DNA of 64,000 nt from Actinophytocola sp963729115. Its GTDB lineage: Bacteria > Actinomycetota > Actinomycetes > Mycobacteriales > Pseudonocardiaceae. A program made the translations under genes and the position numbers. Positions 18,223 to 26,250 of this stretch are shown here, in pieces; the first letter of the stretch is position 1, and each line of letters begins with the position of its first letter. Location: the NCBI GenBank assembly GCA_963729115.1, contig CAVSMR010000006.1, forward strand, positions 24,661 through 88,660, in the 5' to 3' direction. The notes below the pieces were generated by a model. That model saw nothing but the letters and a program-made list of their open reading frames with translations. It did no database searches and had not been told where the DNA came from.

Positions 18223-18785
18223 CCGGTCACACCGAAGGACGCGGCTGGCGCGTCGGCTGCGGGCGCGCCGTTGTGCCCGGCGGCCGGCGAGATCGAGGAG
18301 GCCCGCTGGGTCTCTCACGCGGACCTGCGCGCGGCGGACTGACCGGTCACACCGAAGGACGCCCCCGGCGTATCGGCTGCGGCGGGCCGCTGCGCCCGGC
18401 CGGCGACGAGGTCGAGGAGGCCCGTTGGGTCTCGCGCCGCTCTGGCGGCGGGTGGCGAGGTCGAGGGCCTGCGGCTGCCCGGGTCCGACGTCCATTGCCC
18501 GCATGATGCTGGTCGGCTGGGCCGCGGCGGACTGACCGGCCATACCGAAGGACGCCGCTGGCGTATCGGCCGCGGGCGCGCCGTTGTGCCCGGCGGCCTG
18601 CGAGGTCGAGGAGGTCCGCTGGGTCTCGCGCAAGGCCCTGGCGGCGGCGAGGTCGAGGGCCTGCGGCTCCCCGGCCCGACGTCCATCGCCCGGATGATGC
18701 TGGCTGGCGGGGCCGCGGCGGAGTGACCGGCCACACCGATGGACGCGGCCGGCGCATCGGCTACCGTTGCGGGCCGTATCCGGCA
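18223..18785 (+). repeat. Array of decayed tandem copies of the nudC 3' end
   Basis: After the nudC stop, the last part of the gene plus a linker (CCGGTCACACCGAAGGACGC) is repeated. Copy 2 at 18223-18342 keeps GEIEEARWVS and the GCGGCGGACTGA end but lacks the EGLRLPGPTSIARMML part. Copy 3 at 18343-18535 and copy 4 at 18536-18726 keep both parts with small indels that break the frame. A fifth partial copy at 18727-18785 runs into the cobD start region. Unit length is about 120-193 bp. No copy can encode a functional protein; the original copy is inside nudC. Confidence 0.9.
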
Positions 18786-18803
18786 ACCGGCCGGGTGGCG
18801 GGG

Positions 18804-19754
18804 GTGAACGACGTGGTGGGCGTGGCGCGTGCGGTCGGGTTGCTGCTCGGCGTCGCCGCGGACGGGGCGTTCGGCGATCCGCGGCGGCGGCATCCGGTGG
18901 CGGGCTTCGGCAAGGCCGCGGAGCGGGTCGAGCGAGTGCTGTACCGGGACCACAAGCTGTCCGGCGTCGTGCACGCCGCGGTGCTCGCCGGCGGCGCGGC
19001 CGGGATCGGCGTGCTCGTCGAGCGGGCCGGGCGCGGGCGGCCCGTGCGGCAGATCCTCGGCACCGCGGCGGCCACCTGGATCGTCCTCGGTGGACGGTCG
19101 CTCGCCGTCGAGGGCGCCTCGATCGGCCGGGAGCTCGACGCGGGCCAGCTCGACGCCGCCCGCGAACGCCTGCCGCACCTGTGCGGGCGCGCCCCGGCGA
19201 AGCTCGACGCCGACGGCCTCGCGCGCGCCGCGGTCGAGTCGGTCGCGGAGAACACCTCCGACGCGGTCGTCGCGCCGCTGGTGTGGGGCGCGGTCGCCGG
19301 CGTGCCGGGGCTGCTGGGCTACCGCGCGATCAACACCCTCGACGCGATGGTCGGCTACCGGTCGCCGCGCTACCGCCGCTTCGGCTGGGCCGCCGCCCGC
19401 CTCGACGACCTCGCCAACCTGTTGCCGGCCCGCCTCGCCGCGATGCTGACGGTCGCCGGCGCCCCGGTGGTCGGCGGCTCCTGGCGGGGGGCGTGGCAGA
19501 CCTGGCACCACGACGCCGCCGCCCATCCGAGCCCGAACGCGGGCCGCGTGGAAGCCGCGTTCGCCGGCGCCCTGGAGATCCGCCTGGGCGGCCGCACGGT
19601 CTACGACCACGGCATCGAGGAACGCCCCGTCATGGGCGACGGCCGCATGCCCGACGCCGGCCACGTGACCCGGGCGGTGGAGCTGTCCCGGGTGGTGGGT
19701 GGCCTCACCGCGGTGGTCGCGGCGTTGCTCGCCCTGTTCCGCTCCCGCCGGTAA
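18804..19754 (+). CDS. cobD: Adenosylcobinamide-phosphate synthase CobD/CbiB
   Basis: 316 aa from GTG at 18804, which follows GGCGGGG. Upstream in-frame starts at 18795 or 18723 would lie in the nudC-derived array and are less likely. The protein is hydrophobic and has the CbiB features DGAFGDPRRRHPVAGFGK near the N terminus, ESVAENTSDAVVAPL, and a conserved NTLDAMVGYRSPRYRRFGWAAARLDD stretch. It joins an aminopropanol-type linker to adenosylcobyric acid in the late steps of cobalamin synthesis, at the membrane. cobC-like and phosphatase genes of the same pathway lie nearby (23.6 and 26.2 kb). The 3' end of cobD is itself duplicated downstream. Confidence 0.9.
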   Translation: MNDVVGVARAVGLLLGVAADGAFGDPRRRHPVAGFGKAAERVERVLYRDHKLSGVVHAAVLAGGAAGIGVLVERAGRGRPVRQILGTAAATWIVLGGRSLAVEGASIGRELDAGQLDAARERLPHLCGRAPAKLDADGLARAAVESVAENTSDAVVAPLVWGAVAGVPGLLGYRAINTLDAMVGYRSPRYRRFGWAAARLDDLANLLPARLAAMLTVAGAPVVGGSWRGAWQTWHHDAAAHPSPNAGRVEAAFAGALEIRLGGRTVYDHGIEERPVMGDGRMPDAGHVTRAVELSRVVGGLTAVVAALLALFRSRR

Positions 19755-19785
19755 GGCATCTCCGGCGAGCGGCTCAGCCGAGCCC

Positions 19786-20243
19786 TCGCGGGCCCGGTCA
19801 TGGGTGACGGCCGCATGCCCGATGCCGGTCACTTGACCTGGGCGGTGGAACTGTCCCGGGCGGCCTCACCGCAGTAGTCGCGGCGCTTTGCCCTGTTCCG
19901 CTCCCGGCGGTAGGGCGTTTCCGGCGAGCCTGCTCGTGCGCCTCGTCGTGGGTGACGGCTGCGTGCCTGACGCCGGCCAAATGACCCCGGGGGTGGAGTT
20001 GTCCCGGGTGGTGGGTGGCCTTACTGCGGTGGTCGCGGCGCTGCTTGCCTTGTTCCGTTCCCGCCGGTAGGGCGTTTCCGGCGAGCCAGCTCGCGCGCTT
20101 CGTCGTGGGCGGCGGCCGTGTGCCCGAGTCGGCTATGTGACTCGGGCGGTGGAGCTGTCTCGGGTGGCCTCACCGGGTGGTCGCCGCGCTGTTCCGGTCT
20201 CGCCGGTAGGGCATGTCCGGCGAGCGACTCAGCCGAGCCCGCT
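19786..20243 (+). repeat. Array of decayed tandem copies of the cobD 3' end and cobD/SURF1 junction
   Basis: The last ~130 bp of cobD (encoding VMGDGRMPDAGHVTRAVELS to the RSRR end) plus ~35 bp of trailer recurs three times: about 19795-19940, 19941-20098 and 20099-20243. Each copy ends with TCCCGCCGGTAG or a variant and then GGCGTTTCCGGCGAGC. The trailer of the original copy includes CTCAGCCGAGCCC, which is also the last coding bases of the convergent SURF1 gene (20229 onward). So the duplicated unit spans the junction of two convergent genes. Copies carry frameshifts and in-frame stops. Confidence 0.88.
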
Positions 20244-21086
20244 GTCCGCCCGCTCCCGCGCCTCGTCCTCGGCGACCTGCTGCGCGACCGACTGGCGCCG
20301 CGGCCGGTCGACTGGCCGGTCCGGTGGCGCAGCCGGCGAACCGGCGGCACCGCGCGGAGTGGCCAGCACGCCACCAGGCCGCACCTCGCGCCACGTGAAG
20401 TACAGCCAACCCAGCAAGGCCATCACGCCGAACGTGATCCACTGGAACGCGTACGACAGGAACGGGCCCGCCTCCAGCTCCGGCAGCGGCAACGCCCCGA
20501 GCACCCCCGGGCTCCCGTCCGCCAGCTGCACGTACCCGGGCCGGATGGCCAGCCCCGTCTGCGCCGCGACGGCGCGCGAGTCGACCGCGTACACCTGCGG
20601 CGGCGAGCCCGCCAGCGCGGCCCGCGAGCGCGGGTCCCGCTCGTCGGCGCGCACCCGCGCGGTCAGCTCGCGCGTCCCCGCCGGTGGCGCCGCGTACGAC
20701 GGCAGCGTCAGCTCCTGGCGGCCCTGCACCGGCCGGACGTACCCGCGGTCGACTAGGGCCACCGTGCCGTCGGTCAGGCGGAACGGGGTGAGCACCTCGA
20801 ACGCCGCCTCGCCCTGGACCGTCCGCAGCCGCGCCACGACCTCGTCGCCGGTGAGGTAGCTGCCGGTCAGCGTGACCGTCCGCCACTCGTTGCCGCGCGG
20901 TGACAGGTCGGCGAGCGGCACGGGATCCGCGGTGAACGACCGCGTGATCGCGTCGTTGGTCGCCGCGCGCTCGGCGTGCCGGTTGAACTGCCACGGCGCG
21001 AGCACGGCGAAGCAGGCGACGGCGAACACCACCACCGCCAGCGTCAGCCCCAGCCACCCGGGGCGGAGCAGGAACCGCAACCGCAC
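20229..21086 (-). CDS. SURF1-family cytochrome oxidase biogenesis protein
   Basis: 285 aa from GTG. Two terminal membrane helices (about residues 12-32, WLGLTLAVVVFAVACFAVLAPWQ split around the core, and 208-226, FQWITFGVMALLGWLYF) flank an external domain, the SURF1 layout. The core shows WQFNRHAER, VALVDRGYVRP and a conserved YAFQW near the second helix. SURF1 proteins help insert haem into aa3-type cytochrome oxidase. The position beside cobD and ptpA matches mycobacterial Rv2235. The last bases of the gene form part of the duplicated cobD/SURF1 junction unit. Confidence 0.88.
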   Translation of the reverse strand: MRLRFLLRPGWLGLTLAVVVFAVACFAVLAPWQFNRHAERAATNDAITRSFTADPVPLADLSPRGNEWRTVTLTGSYLTGDEVVARLRTVQGEAAFEVLTPFRLTDGTVALVDRGYVRPVQGRQELTLPSYAAPPAGTRELTARVRADERDPRSRAALAGSPPQVYAVDSRAVAAQTGLAIRPGYVQLADGSPGVLGALPLPELEAGPFLSYAFQWITFGVMALLGWLYFTWREVRPGGVLATPRGAAGSPAAPPDRPVDRPRRQSVAQQVAEDEARERADSGLG

Positions 21087-21106
21087 CCGTCAACGGTAGG
21101 CCAGGC

Positions 21107-21946
21107 TCATCCCCGCAGTGCCGACCGGGCGGCCGCCGCGGCCTGGCCGGCGTACCCGCCACCGAACAGCACCGTGTGCACCAGCAGCGGGAAGAGCTGG
21201 TGCAGCCCGATCCGCCCGCGCCAGCCGTCCGCGAGCGGCGCGACCTCGTCGTACGCGGCGACGATCCGGTCCAGCTGCGCGCAGCCGAACAGGTGCAGCA
21301 TCGCGAGGTCGGTCTCCCGGTGCCCGCCGTGCGCGGCCGGGTCGATCAGCCACCCGCGGCCGTCCGCGCCCCACCGGACGTTGCCGCTCCACAGGTCGCC
21401 GTGCAGCCGTGCGGGCGGCTCGGCGGGCCCGGCCAGCGACGAGATCCGCTCGCACACGGACTCGACCGCGCGCACGTCGGCGCCCGCCAGCGCACCCTGG
21501 TCGGCGGCCGTGCGCAGGTAGGGCTCGACGCGGTGCGCGGCGTACCAGTCCGGCCAGTCCGGCCCGGTCTCGTTGCGCATCGGGGCGAGCCCGATCCACG
21601 CCTGCGCCGGGCCGTCCGGCGGGGCCGCGCCGAACGCGGCCGCGCCCGCCGCGTGCAGTCCGGCGAGCCCGCGGCCGAGCCCGTCCGCCGCGGCGGCCGA
21701 CGGGGTGCCCGGCTCGACGAGCTCCATGACGAGCCACTCGTCGTCGTAGCCGTGGACCTCCGGCAGCGGCACGACCGCCGGCTCCGCGAGCCAGCGCAGC
21801 CCGGCGACCTCGGCGCGCACGGCGCCCGCGTGGTCGTGCCGCTTGGCGACGACGGTCCGCCCGTCGGCGAGCTCGATGCGGCGGGCGGTGCCGCCCAGCG
21901 GCGTGGTGGCCGTCGCCGGGGAGCCGGTCAGCGCCTCGATGTTCAC
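21107..21946 (-). CDS. Fructosamine/ketosamine-3-kinase family protein
   Basis: 279 aa. The GTG start overlaps the ptpA stop (GTGA). It contains HGDLWSGN at about residues 184-191 and LIDPAAHGGHRETDLAM, the catalytic loop and DxA-type metal site of fructosamine kinases, which phosphorylate sugar adducts on proteins so that these fall off. Coupling to ptpA is notable: low-molecular-weight tyrosine phosphatases are found beside fructosamine kinases in several bacteria and may act on the ribulosamine/erythrulosamine precursors. That link is inference. Confidence 0.88.
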   Translation of the reverse strand: MNIEALTGSPATATTPLGGTARRIELADGRTVVAKRHDHAGAVRAEVAGLRWLAEPAVVPLPEVHGYDDEWLVMELVEPGTPSAAAADGLGRGLAGLHAAGAAAFGAAPPDGPAQAWIGLAPMRNETGPDWPDWYAAHRVEPYLRTAADQGALAGADVRAVESVCERISSLAGPAEPPARLHGDLWSGNVRWGADGRGWLIDPAAHGGHRETDLAMLHLFGCAQLDRIVAAYDEVAPLADGWRGRIGLHQLFPLLVHTVLFGGGYAGQAAAAARSALRG

Positions 21947-22398
21947 TGCCGCTCGCGAACCCAGTCGAGCAGGCCGGGCGTGGCCGCCTCGATCATCGCG
22001 AGCACCTCGGTGAAGCCGTCGCCGTTGCCGTAGTACGGGTCGGGCACGTCGAGGTCGCCGGCCGCGGCGGGGTCGAACGAGCGGAACATGCGCACCCGCT
22101 CCTCGCCGACGAGGTCCACGAGCGCCTCGTGGTGCCCGGCGTCCATGGCCACGAGCAGGTCTGCGCCGAGATGCTCGGGTCCGACCTGCGCGGCGACGTG
22201 GCCGGTCGGGTAGCCGGCGCTGGCGAGCGTGCCCGCCGCGCGCGAGTCGGCCGGTTCGCCGACGTGCCAGCCGCCGATGCCGGCGCTGGTCACGCGGACC
22301 GTCTCGGCTAGCCCGGCGCGGCGCAGGTGCTCGGTGAACACGACGGCGGCCATGGGGGAGCGGCAGATGTTGCCGGAGCAGACGAAGCAGACGTGCAC
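21943..22398 (-). CDS. ptpA: Low-molecular-weight protein tyrosine phosphatase
   Basis: 151 aa from GTG at 22398, giving the canonical start directly before the catalytic loop. VCFVCSGNICRSP contains the P-loop C-x5-R, and VPDPYYG near the C terminus holds the general-acid aspartate. The length is normal for the family. Synteny with SURF1 and cobD matches Rv2234 (ptpA). The enzyme dephosphorylates phosphotyrosine or small phosphoesters in the cytoplasm. The 10-bp gap from the DUF2000 gene and the overlap with the fructosamine-kinase gene indicate one operon. Confidence 0.92.
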   Translation of the reverse strand: MHVCFVCSGNICRSPMAAVVFTEHLRRAGLAETVRVTSAGIGGWHVGEPADSRAAGTLASAGYPTGHVAAQVGPEHLGADLLVAMDAGHHEALVDLVGEERVRMFRSFDPAAAGDLDVPDPYYGNGDGFTEVLAMIEAATPGLLDWVRERQ

Positions 22399-22408
22399 CC
22401 GGCCGAGT

Positions 22409-22819
22409 CTAGGGGTGCAGGCGCGCGCCCTTGACGATCTTGTCGACCGCGTTGCGCGGGCCGTGTACCGCGAGGCCCGCCAGGTCCAGGGCGTCACCGG
22501 GCACGGCGCGGACCGCGGCGCGGTTGGCCTCGTCGTGGCCCGTCGTGAACAGGTCCGCCGTGAAGATCGACATGGGCAGCCCGCGCGAGAGCGCCCGGGC
22601 GTGAGCGGCGGTCAGCACCGCCGCCGGCGCCTCGAACACCAGCACCGGCTGGCGGAACATCGACAGGTACTTGGTGCCGTCGGCGTCCTCGTACGGCTCG
22701 CCGATCAGCTCGGGCACGGCCGCGGCGACCCCGCTCACCAGGAAGGCGCACACGTTCAGCCGCTGCCAGCCCGCCAGGCCGTCCCGGATCACCACGGCGA
22801 TCTTCGTCTCGAATCGCAC
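22409..22819 (-). CDS. DUF2000 family protein
   Basis: 136 aa from GTG at 22819 (MRFETKIAVVIRDGLAGWQRLNV), where family members begin. An ATG at 22870 would extend into the divergent AraC start. It has the DUF2000 pattern: FETKIAVV, LNVCAFLVSG, PVLVFEA and GLPMSIFTADLFTTG. Family members are small, probably enzymatic proteins of unknown function. It heads the minus-strand operon DUF2000-ptpA-kinase-SURF1 and is divergent from an AraC regulator, which may control it. Confidence 0.82.
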   Translation of the reverse strand: MRFETKIAVVIRDGLAGWQRLNVCAFLVSGVAAAVPELIGEPYEDADGTKYLSMFRQPVLVFEAPAAVLTAAHARALSRGLPMSIFTADLFTTGHDEANRAAVRAVPGDALDLAGLAVHGPRNAVDKIVKGARLHP

Positions 22820-22868
22820 CCGATCGAGGATGGCGCCGCGAACCGGAACCGTCTTGTACGTTCCTTGC

Positions 22869-23654
22869 ATGACCGGCACCCGTCCGGACATCACCGCGTG
22901 GCACCCCTCGGTCGCGGGCATCCAGGAGGTGTTCCACGCCCGCTTCACCACCCACGCCTACCCCTCGCACACGCATGACAACTGGACGCTGCTGATCGTC
23001 GACGACGGCGTCGTCCGCTACGACCTCGACCGCCACGACCACGGCGCGACGAGCGACGCCGTGACGCTGCTGCCACCCGGTGTCCCGCACGACGGGCGCT
23101 CCGGGCGGCCGTTCCGCAAGCGCGTCCTCTACCTCGACCGCACGGTCCTCGGCGACGACCTCGTCGGCGCCGCCGTCGACCACCCGGCGCTCGCCGACCC
23201 CCTGCTGCGCACCCGGGTCCACCAGCTCCACCAGGTGCTGACCGCGCGCACCGAGGACTTCGAGGGCGCCGGCCGGCTGGCGTTCGTGGCCGAACGGCTC
23301 GGCACCCACCTGCGGCCCGCGCGCCGCGAGGAGCCCCGGCGCGGTGCGGCACACGCGCTGCGCGACCTGCTCGACGCCCGGCTCCCCGAAGCGGTCCGGC
23401 TCGACGAGGCCGCGGCCGCGCTCGGCATGCACCCGGCCTCGCTCGTGCGCGCGTTCAGCCGCGAGTTCGGCATCCCGCCGCACCGCTACCTCACCGGCCG
23501 CCGCCTCGAGCTCGCCCGCGGCTACCTGCTCGACGGCCACCCGCCGGCCGAGGCGGCCACCCGCGCCGGCTTCTACGACCAGGCTCACCTGACGCGACAC
23601 TTCACGCGCCTTCTCGGCGTCGGCCCGGCCCGGTACGTAGGATCCGGCGGATGA
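22869..23654 (+). CDS. AraC-family transcriptional regulator
   Basis: 261 aa from ATG. The N-terminal cupin sensor (FHARFTTHAYPSHTHDNWTLLIVDDG, residues about 20-45) is followed by a C-terminal double helix-turn-helix (RLDEAAAALGMHPASLVRAFSREFGIPPHRYLTGRRLE, then AEAATRAGFYDQAHLTRHFTRLLG). The start lies almost at the end of the short divergent region, so a very short or leaderless transcript is possible. The stop overlaps the start of the cobC-like gene (ATGA), implying co-transcription with the cobalamin-related genes downstream. Confidence 0.9.
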   Translation: MTGTRPDITAWHPSVAGIQEVFHARFTTHAYPSHTHDNWTLLIVDDGVVRYDLDRHDHGATSDAVTLLPPGVPHDGRSGRPFRKRVLYLDRTVLGDDLVGAAVDHPALADPLLRTRVHQLHQVLTARTEDFEGAGRLAFVAERLGTHLRPARREEPRRGAAHALRDLLDARLPEAVRLDEAAAALGMHPASLVRAFSREFGIPPHRYLTGRRLELARGYLLDGHPPAEAATRAGFYDQAHLTRHFTRLLGVGPARYVGSGG

Positions 23655-24692
23655 CCGACCTGCGCCACCACGGCGACCTCGAGGCCCGCCCGGGCCTCGA
23701 GGACTTCGCGGTGAACGTCCGCGGCAGCGCGCCGCCGGCGTGGCTGCGCGAGCACCTGGTCGGCGCGCTCGACCGCATCGGCAGCTATCCGTCCACAGAG
23801 GACGACCGGGCGGCGCGCCGGGCGGTTGCCGCGCGGCACGGGCGCTCGCCCGACGAGGTTCTCGTGCTGGCCGGCGCCGCCGAGGGGTTCGCGCTGCTGC
23901 CCGCGCTCGCCCCGGCCAGGGCGGCGCTGGTGCACCCCTCGTTCACCGAGCCAGAGGTGGCGCTGCGGCAGGCGGGCAGTGCCGGTCCACCGCGTCCTGC
24001 TCGACGCGGCCGACGGTTACGCGTTGCGCCCCGAGCGGGTCCCCGGCGACGCCGACCTCGTGGTGCTCGGCAACCCGACGAACCCGACCTCGGTGCTGCA
24101 CCCCGCCGACACGATCCGCGCGCTCGCGCGGGAAGGCCGCACGCTCGTGGTCGACGAGGCGTTCATGGATGCCGTGCCCGGCGAGCCCGAGACGCTCGCC
24201 GGTGCCGACCTGCCCGGGCTGCTCGTGCTGCGCAGCCTCACCAAGACCTGGGCGCTGCCCGGCCTGCGCGCCGGCTACGCCCTCGGCCATCCGGACCTGC
24301 TCCGCCGGCTCGCCGCGCACCGTCCACATTGGCCGGTCGGGACGCTCCAGCTCGCCGCCGTCGAGGCGTGCGCGTCGCCGATCGCGGTGGCCGCGGCCGA
24401 CCTGGCCGCGAGCGAGACCGCCCGGCACCGGGCGCACCTCGCCGAGGCGCTCGCCGGGCTGCCCGGTGTGGTGGTGCACGAGCCGGCGGCGGGACCGTTC
24501 CTGCTGCTGCGGGTGCGCGACGGCGAGTCGGTCCGGGCGGGCCTGCGCGACCGCGGCATCGCCGTCCGCCGCGGCGACACGTTCCCGGGCCTGTCCGGCG
24601 ACCACCTCCGGGTGGCCGTCCGCGAGCCCGCCCGCGCGGCGCTGCTCGTCGACGCGCTGCGGGCCACGTTGAGTACGGAGGTGGTGCCATGA
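23651..24692 (+). pseudogene. cobC: CobC-like PLP-dependent aminotransferase/decarboxylase, interrupted by a frameshift
   Basis: The ATG at 23651 opens a frame reading NVRGSAPPAWLREHLVGALDR and EPEVALRQAG, normal for the family. At 23978 the frame changes, and the rest (PVHRVLLDAADGYALRP, NPTNPTS, VVDEAF and the PLP-lysine segment SLTKTWALPGLR) continues in the +1 frame to 24692. Removing the A at 23978 restores AG-VPVHRVLLDA. The whole would be about 346 aa, a normal class-I/II aminotransferase fold related to histidinol-phosphate aminotransferase and threonine-phosphate decarboxylase (Rv2231c). Both halves look conserved, so a recent indel or a sequencing error is likely. Confidence 0.8.
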
Positions 24693-25492
24693 GCACCGTC
24701 GCAGAGGTGGTCGAGGTGCTCGACACCGCCTACCCGCCCGAGCTGGCCGAGTCGTGGGACGCGGTCGGGCTCGTGTGCGGGGACCCGGCCGAGCAGGTCA
24801 GCCGCATCCTGGTCTGCGTCGACCCTGTCGAGTCCACTGTGGACGAGGCGCTCGAGATGGACGCCGAGCTGATCGTGGCGCACCACCCGCTGCTGCTGCG
24901 TGGCGTGCACGGCGTGCCGGCGAGCAACCCGAAGGGCAGCCTCGTGCACCGGCTCGTGCGTGGCGGCGCCGCGCTGTTCTGCGCGCACACCAACGCCGAC
25001 GCCGCCGACCCCGGCGTGTCCGACGCGCTCGCCGAGGCGCTGGGGCTCACGGTCACCGGCCCGCTCCAGGTCAACCCGGACGGGCGCACGGGCATCGGGC
25101 GGATCGCGGAGTTGCCCGCCGCCGAGCCGTTCGAGAAGTTCGTCGCGCGGGTGGCCGCGGCGCTGCCGCGGACGGCCGGCGGCGTGCGCGCGGCCGGCGA
25201 CCTGGACCGTCCTATCAAGACGGTCGCGGTATCGGGCGGCGCCGGGGACGGGTACCTCGACACCGCCACCCGGGCCGGCGTGGACGCGTTCGTCACCGCC
25301 GACCTGCGCCACCATCCCGCGAGCGAGCACCTGGCCGCGGCCGGCTCGCCCGCGCTCGTGGACGTCTCGCACTGGGCGAGCGAGTGGCCGTGGTGCGAGC
25401 AGGTAGCGGCCATCCTGCGGGACATGCTCGGCGGTAACGTCAACGTCACTGTGTCCACCCGACGCACCGACCCGTGGAGGTTCTCAGGGTGA
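24689..25492 (+). CDS. Nif3-like dinuclear metal centre protein
   Basis: 267 aa from ATG, overlapping the cobC stop by 4 bp. It has the Nif3/YbgI motifs SWDAVGLVCGDP, VAHHPLL (metal-ligand histidines), CAHTNAD near residue 95, and a C-terminal THxD-like ADLRHHPASEH and VDVSHWASEW. Nif3 proteins form hexameric toroids with a two-metal site; the biochemical role is unsettled, though a GTP cyclohydrolase type 2 label is common. The gene is translationally coupled to both neighbours (GTGA overlap downstream), as in Rv2230c. Confidence 0.92.
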   Translation: MSTVAEVVEVLDTAYPPELAESWDAVGLVCGDPAEQVSRILVCVDPVESTVDEALEMDAELIVAHHPLLLRGVHGVPASNPKGSLVHRLVRGGAALFCAHTNADAADPGVSDALAEALGLTVTGPLQVNPDGRTGIGRIAELPAAEPFEKFVARVAAALPRTAGGVRAAGDLDRPIKTVAVSGGAGDGYLDTATRAGVDAFVTADLRHHPASEHLAAAGSPALVDVSHWASEWPWCEQVAAILRDMLGGNVNVTVSTRRTDPWRFSG

Positions 25493-26226
25493 AAGCCGAT
25501 CCCGCTGTGCAGCGCCGCTTGCTCGAGCTGGCCGACGTGGACGCCGAGCTGTCCCGCGTCGGGCACCGCCGCGCCACGCTGCCCGAGCTCACCGCCGTCG
25601 CCGAGGCGGAGCAGGCGGTGCAGGCCCGGCGGGATGCGCAGGTCGCCGCCGACACCGCCCTCGGTGACCTCGACCGTGAGGTGAAACGGCAGGAGAAGGA
25701 GGTCGACGCGGTGCGCGCCCGCGAGGACCGCGATCGCGGGCTGCTCGCCGGCGGGACGGTGTCGGCCAAGCAGATGACCGACCTCGAGCACGAGCTCGCC
25801 ACGTTGCTGCGCAGGCAGGGCACGCTCGAGGACGACCTGCTCGAGCTGATGGAGCGGCGCGAGGCGGTCGAGCTGGACGGCAAGCACGCCGGTGTCGAGC
25901 TCGCGAAGGCGGAGGAGGAGCTGGCCGAGGCGAGCCGGCGCCGGGACCAGGTGCTGGCCGACCTCGACACGACCCAGGCGCGGCGCGACGCCGAGCGGGA
26001 GAAGCTGGTGCCGCAGTTCCCGGAGGCGCTGCTCGGCCTGTACGAGCGGGTCCGCGCCAACAAGAGCATCGGCGCGGCGTTGCTGCGTGCGCGGCGGTGC
26101 GGGGCGTGCCGGATCGAGCTGGACCGCAGCGCGATCTCGCGGATCTCGGGCACGGCCGCGGACGAGGTCGTCACCTGCGAGGAGTGCGGCGCGATCATGG
26201 TGCGCACGCCGGAGTCGGGCCTGTGA
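25489..26226 (+). CDS. Coiled-coil C4-type zinc-ribbon protein
   Basis: 245 aa from GTG at 25489, overlapping the nif3 stop by 4 bp. Residues ~10-185 form a long antiparallel coiled coil rich in Glu, Arg and Leu heptads. The C terminus carries CGACRIEL and CEECGAIM, a four-cysteine zinc ribbon. The homologue beside nif3 and RNase HI in mycobacteria is Rv2229c. The family resembles putative nucleic-acid-binding zinc-ribbon proteins; the partner is unknown, but gene order in actinobacteria suggests it works with Nif3 or RNase H. Confidence 0.9.
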   Translation: MKADPAVQRRLLELADVDAELSRVGHRRATLPELTAVAEAEQAVQARRDAQVAADTALGDLDREVKRQEKEVDAVRAREDRDRGLLAGGTVSAKQMTDLEHELATLLRRQGTLEDDLLELMERREAVELDGKHAGVELAKAEEELAEASRRRDQVLADLDTTQARRDAEREKLVPQFPEALLGLYERVRANKSIGAALLRARRCGACRIELDRSAISRISGTAADEVVTCEECGAIMVRTPESGL

Positions 26227-26250
26227 CGGTGACCGCGTGAAGGTCGTCGC

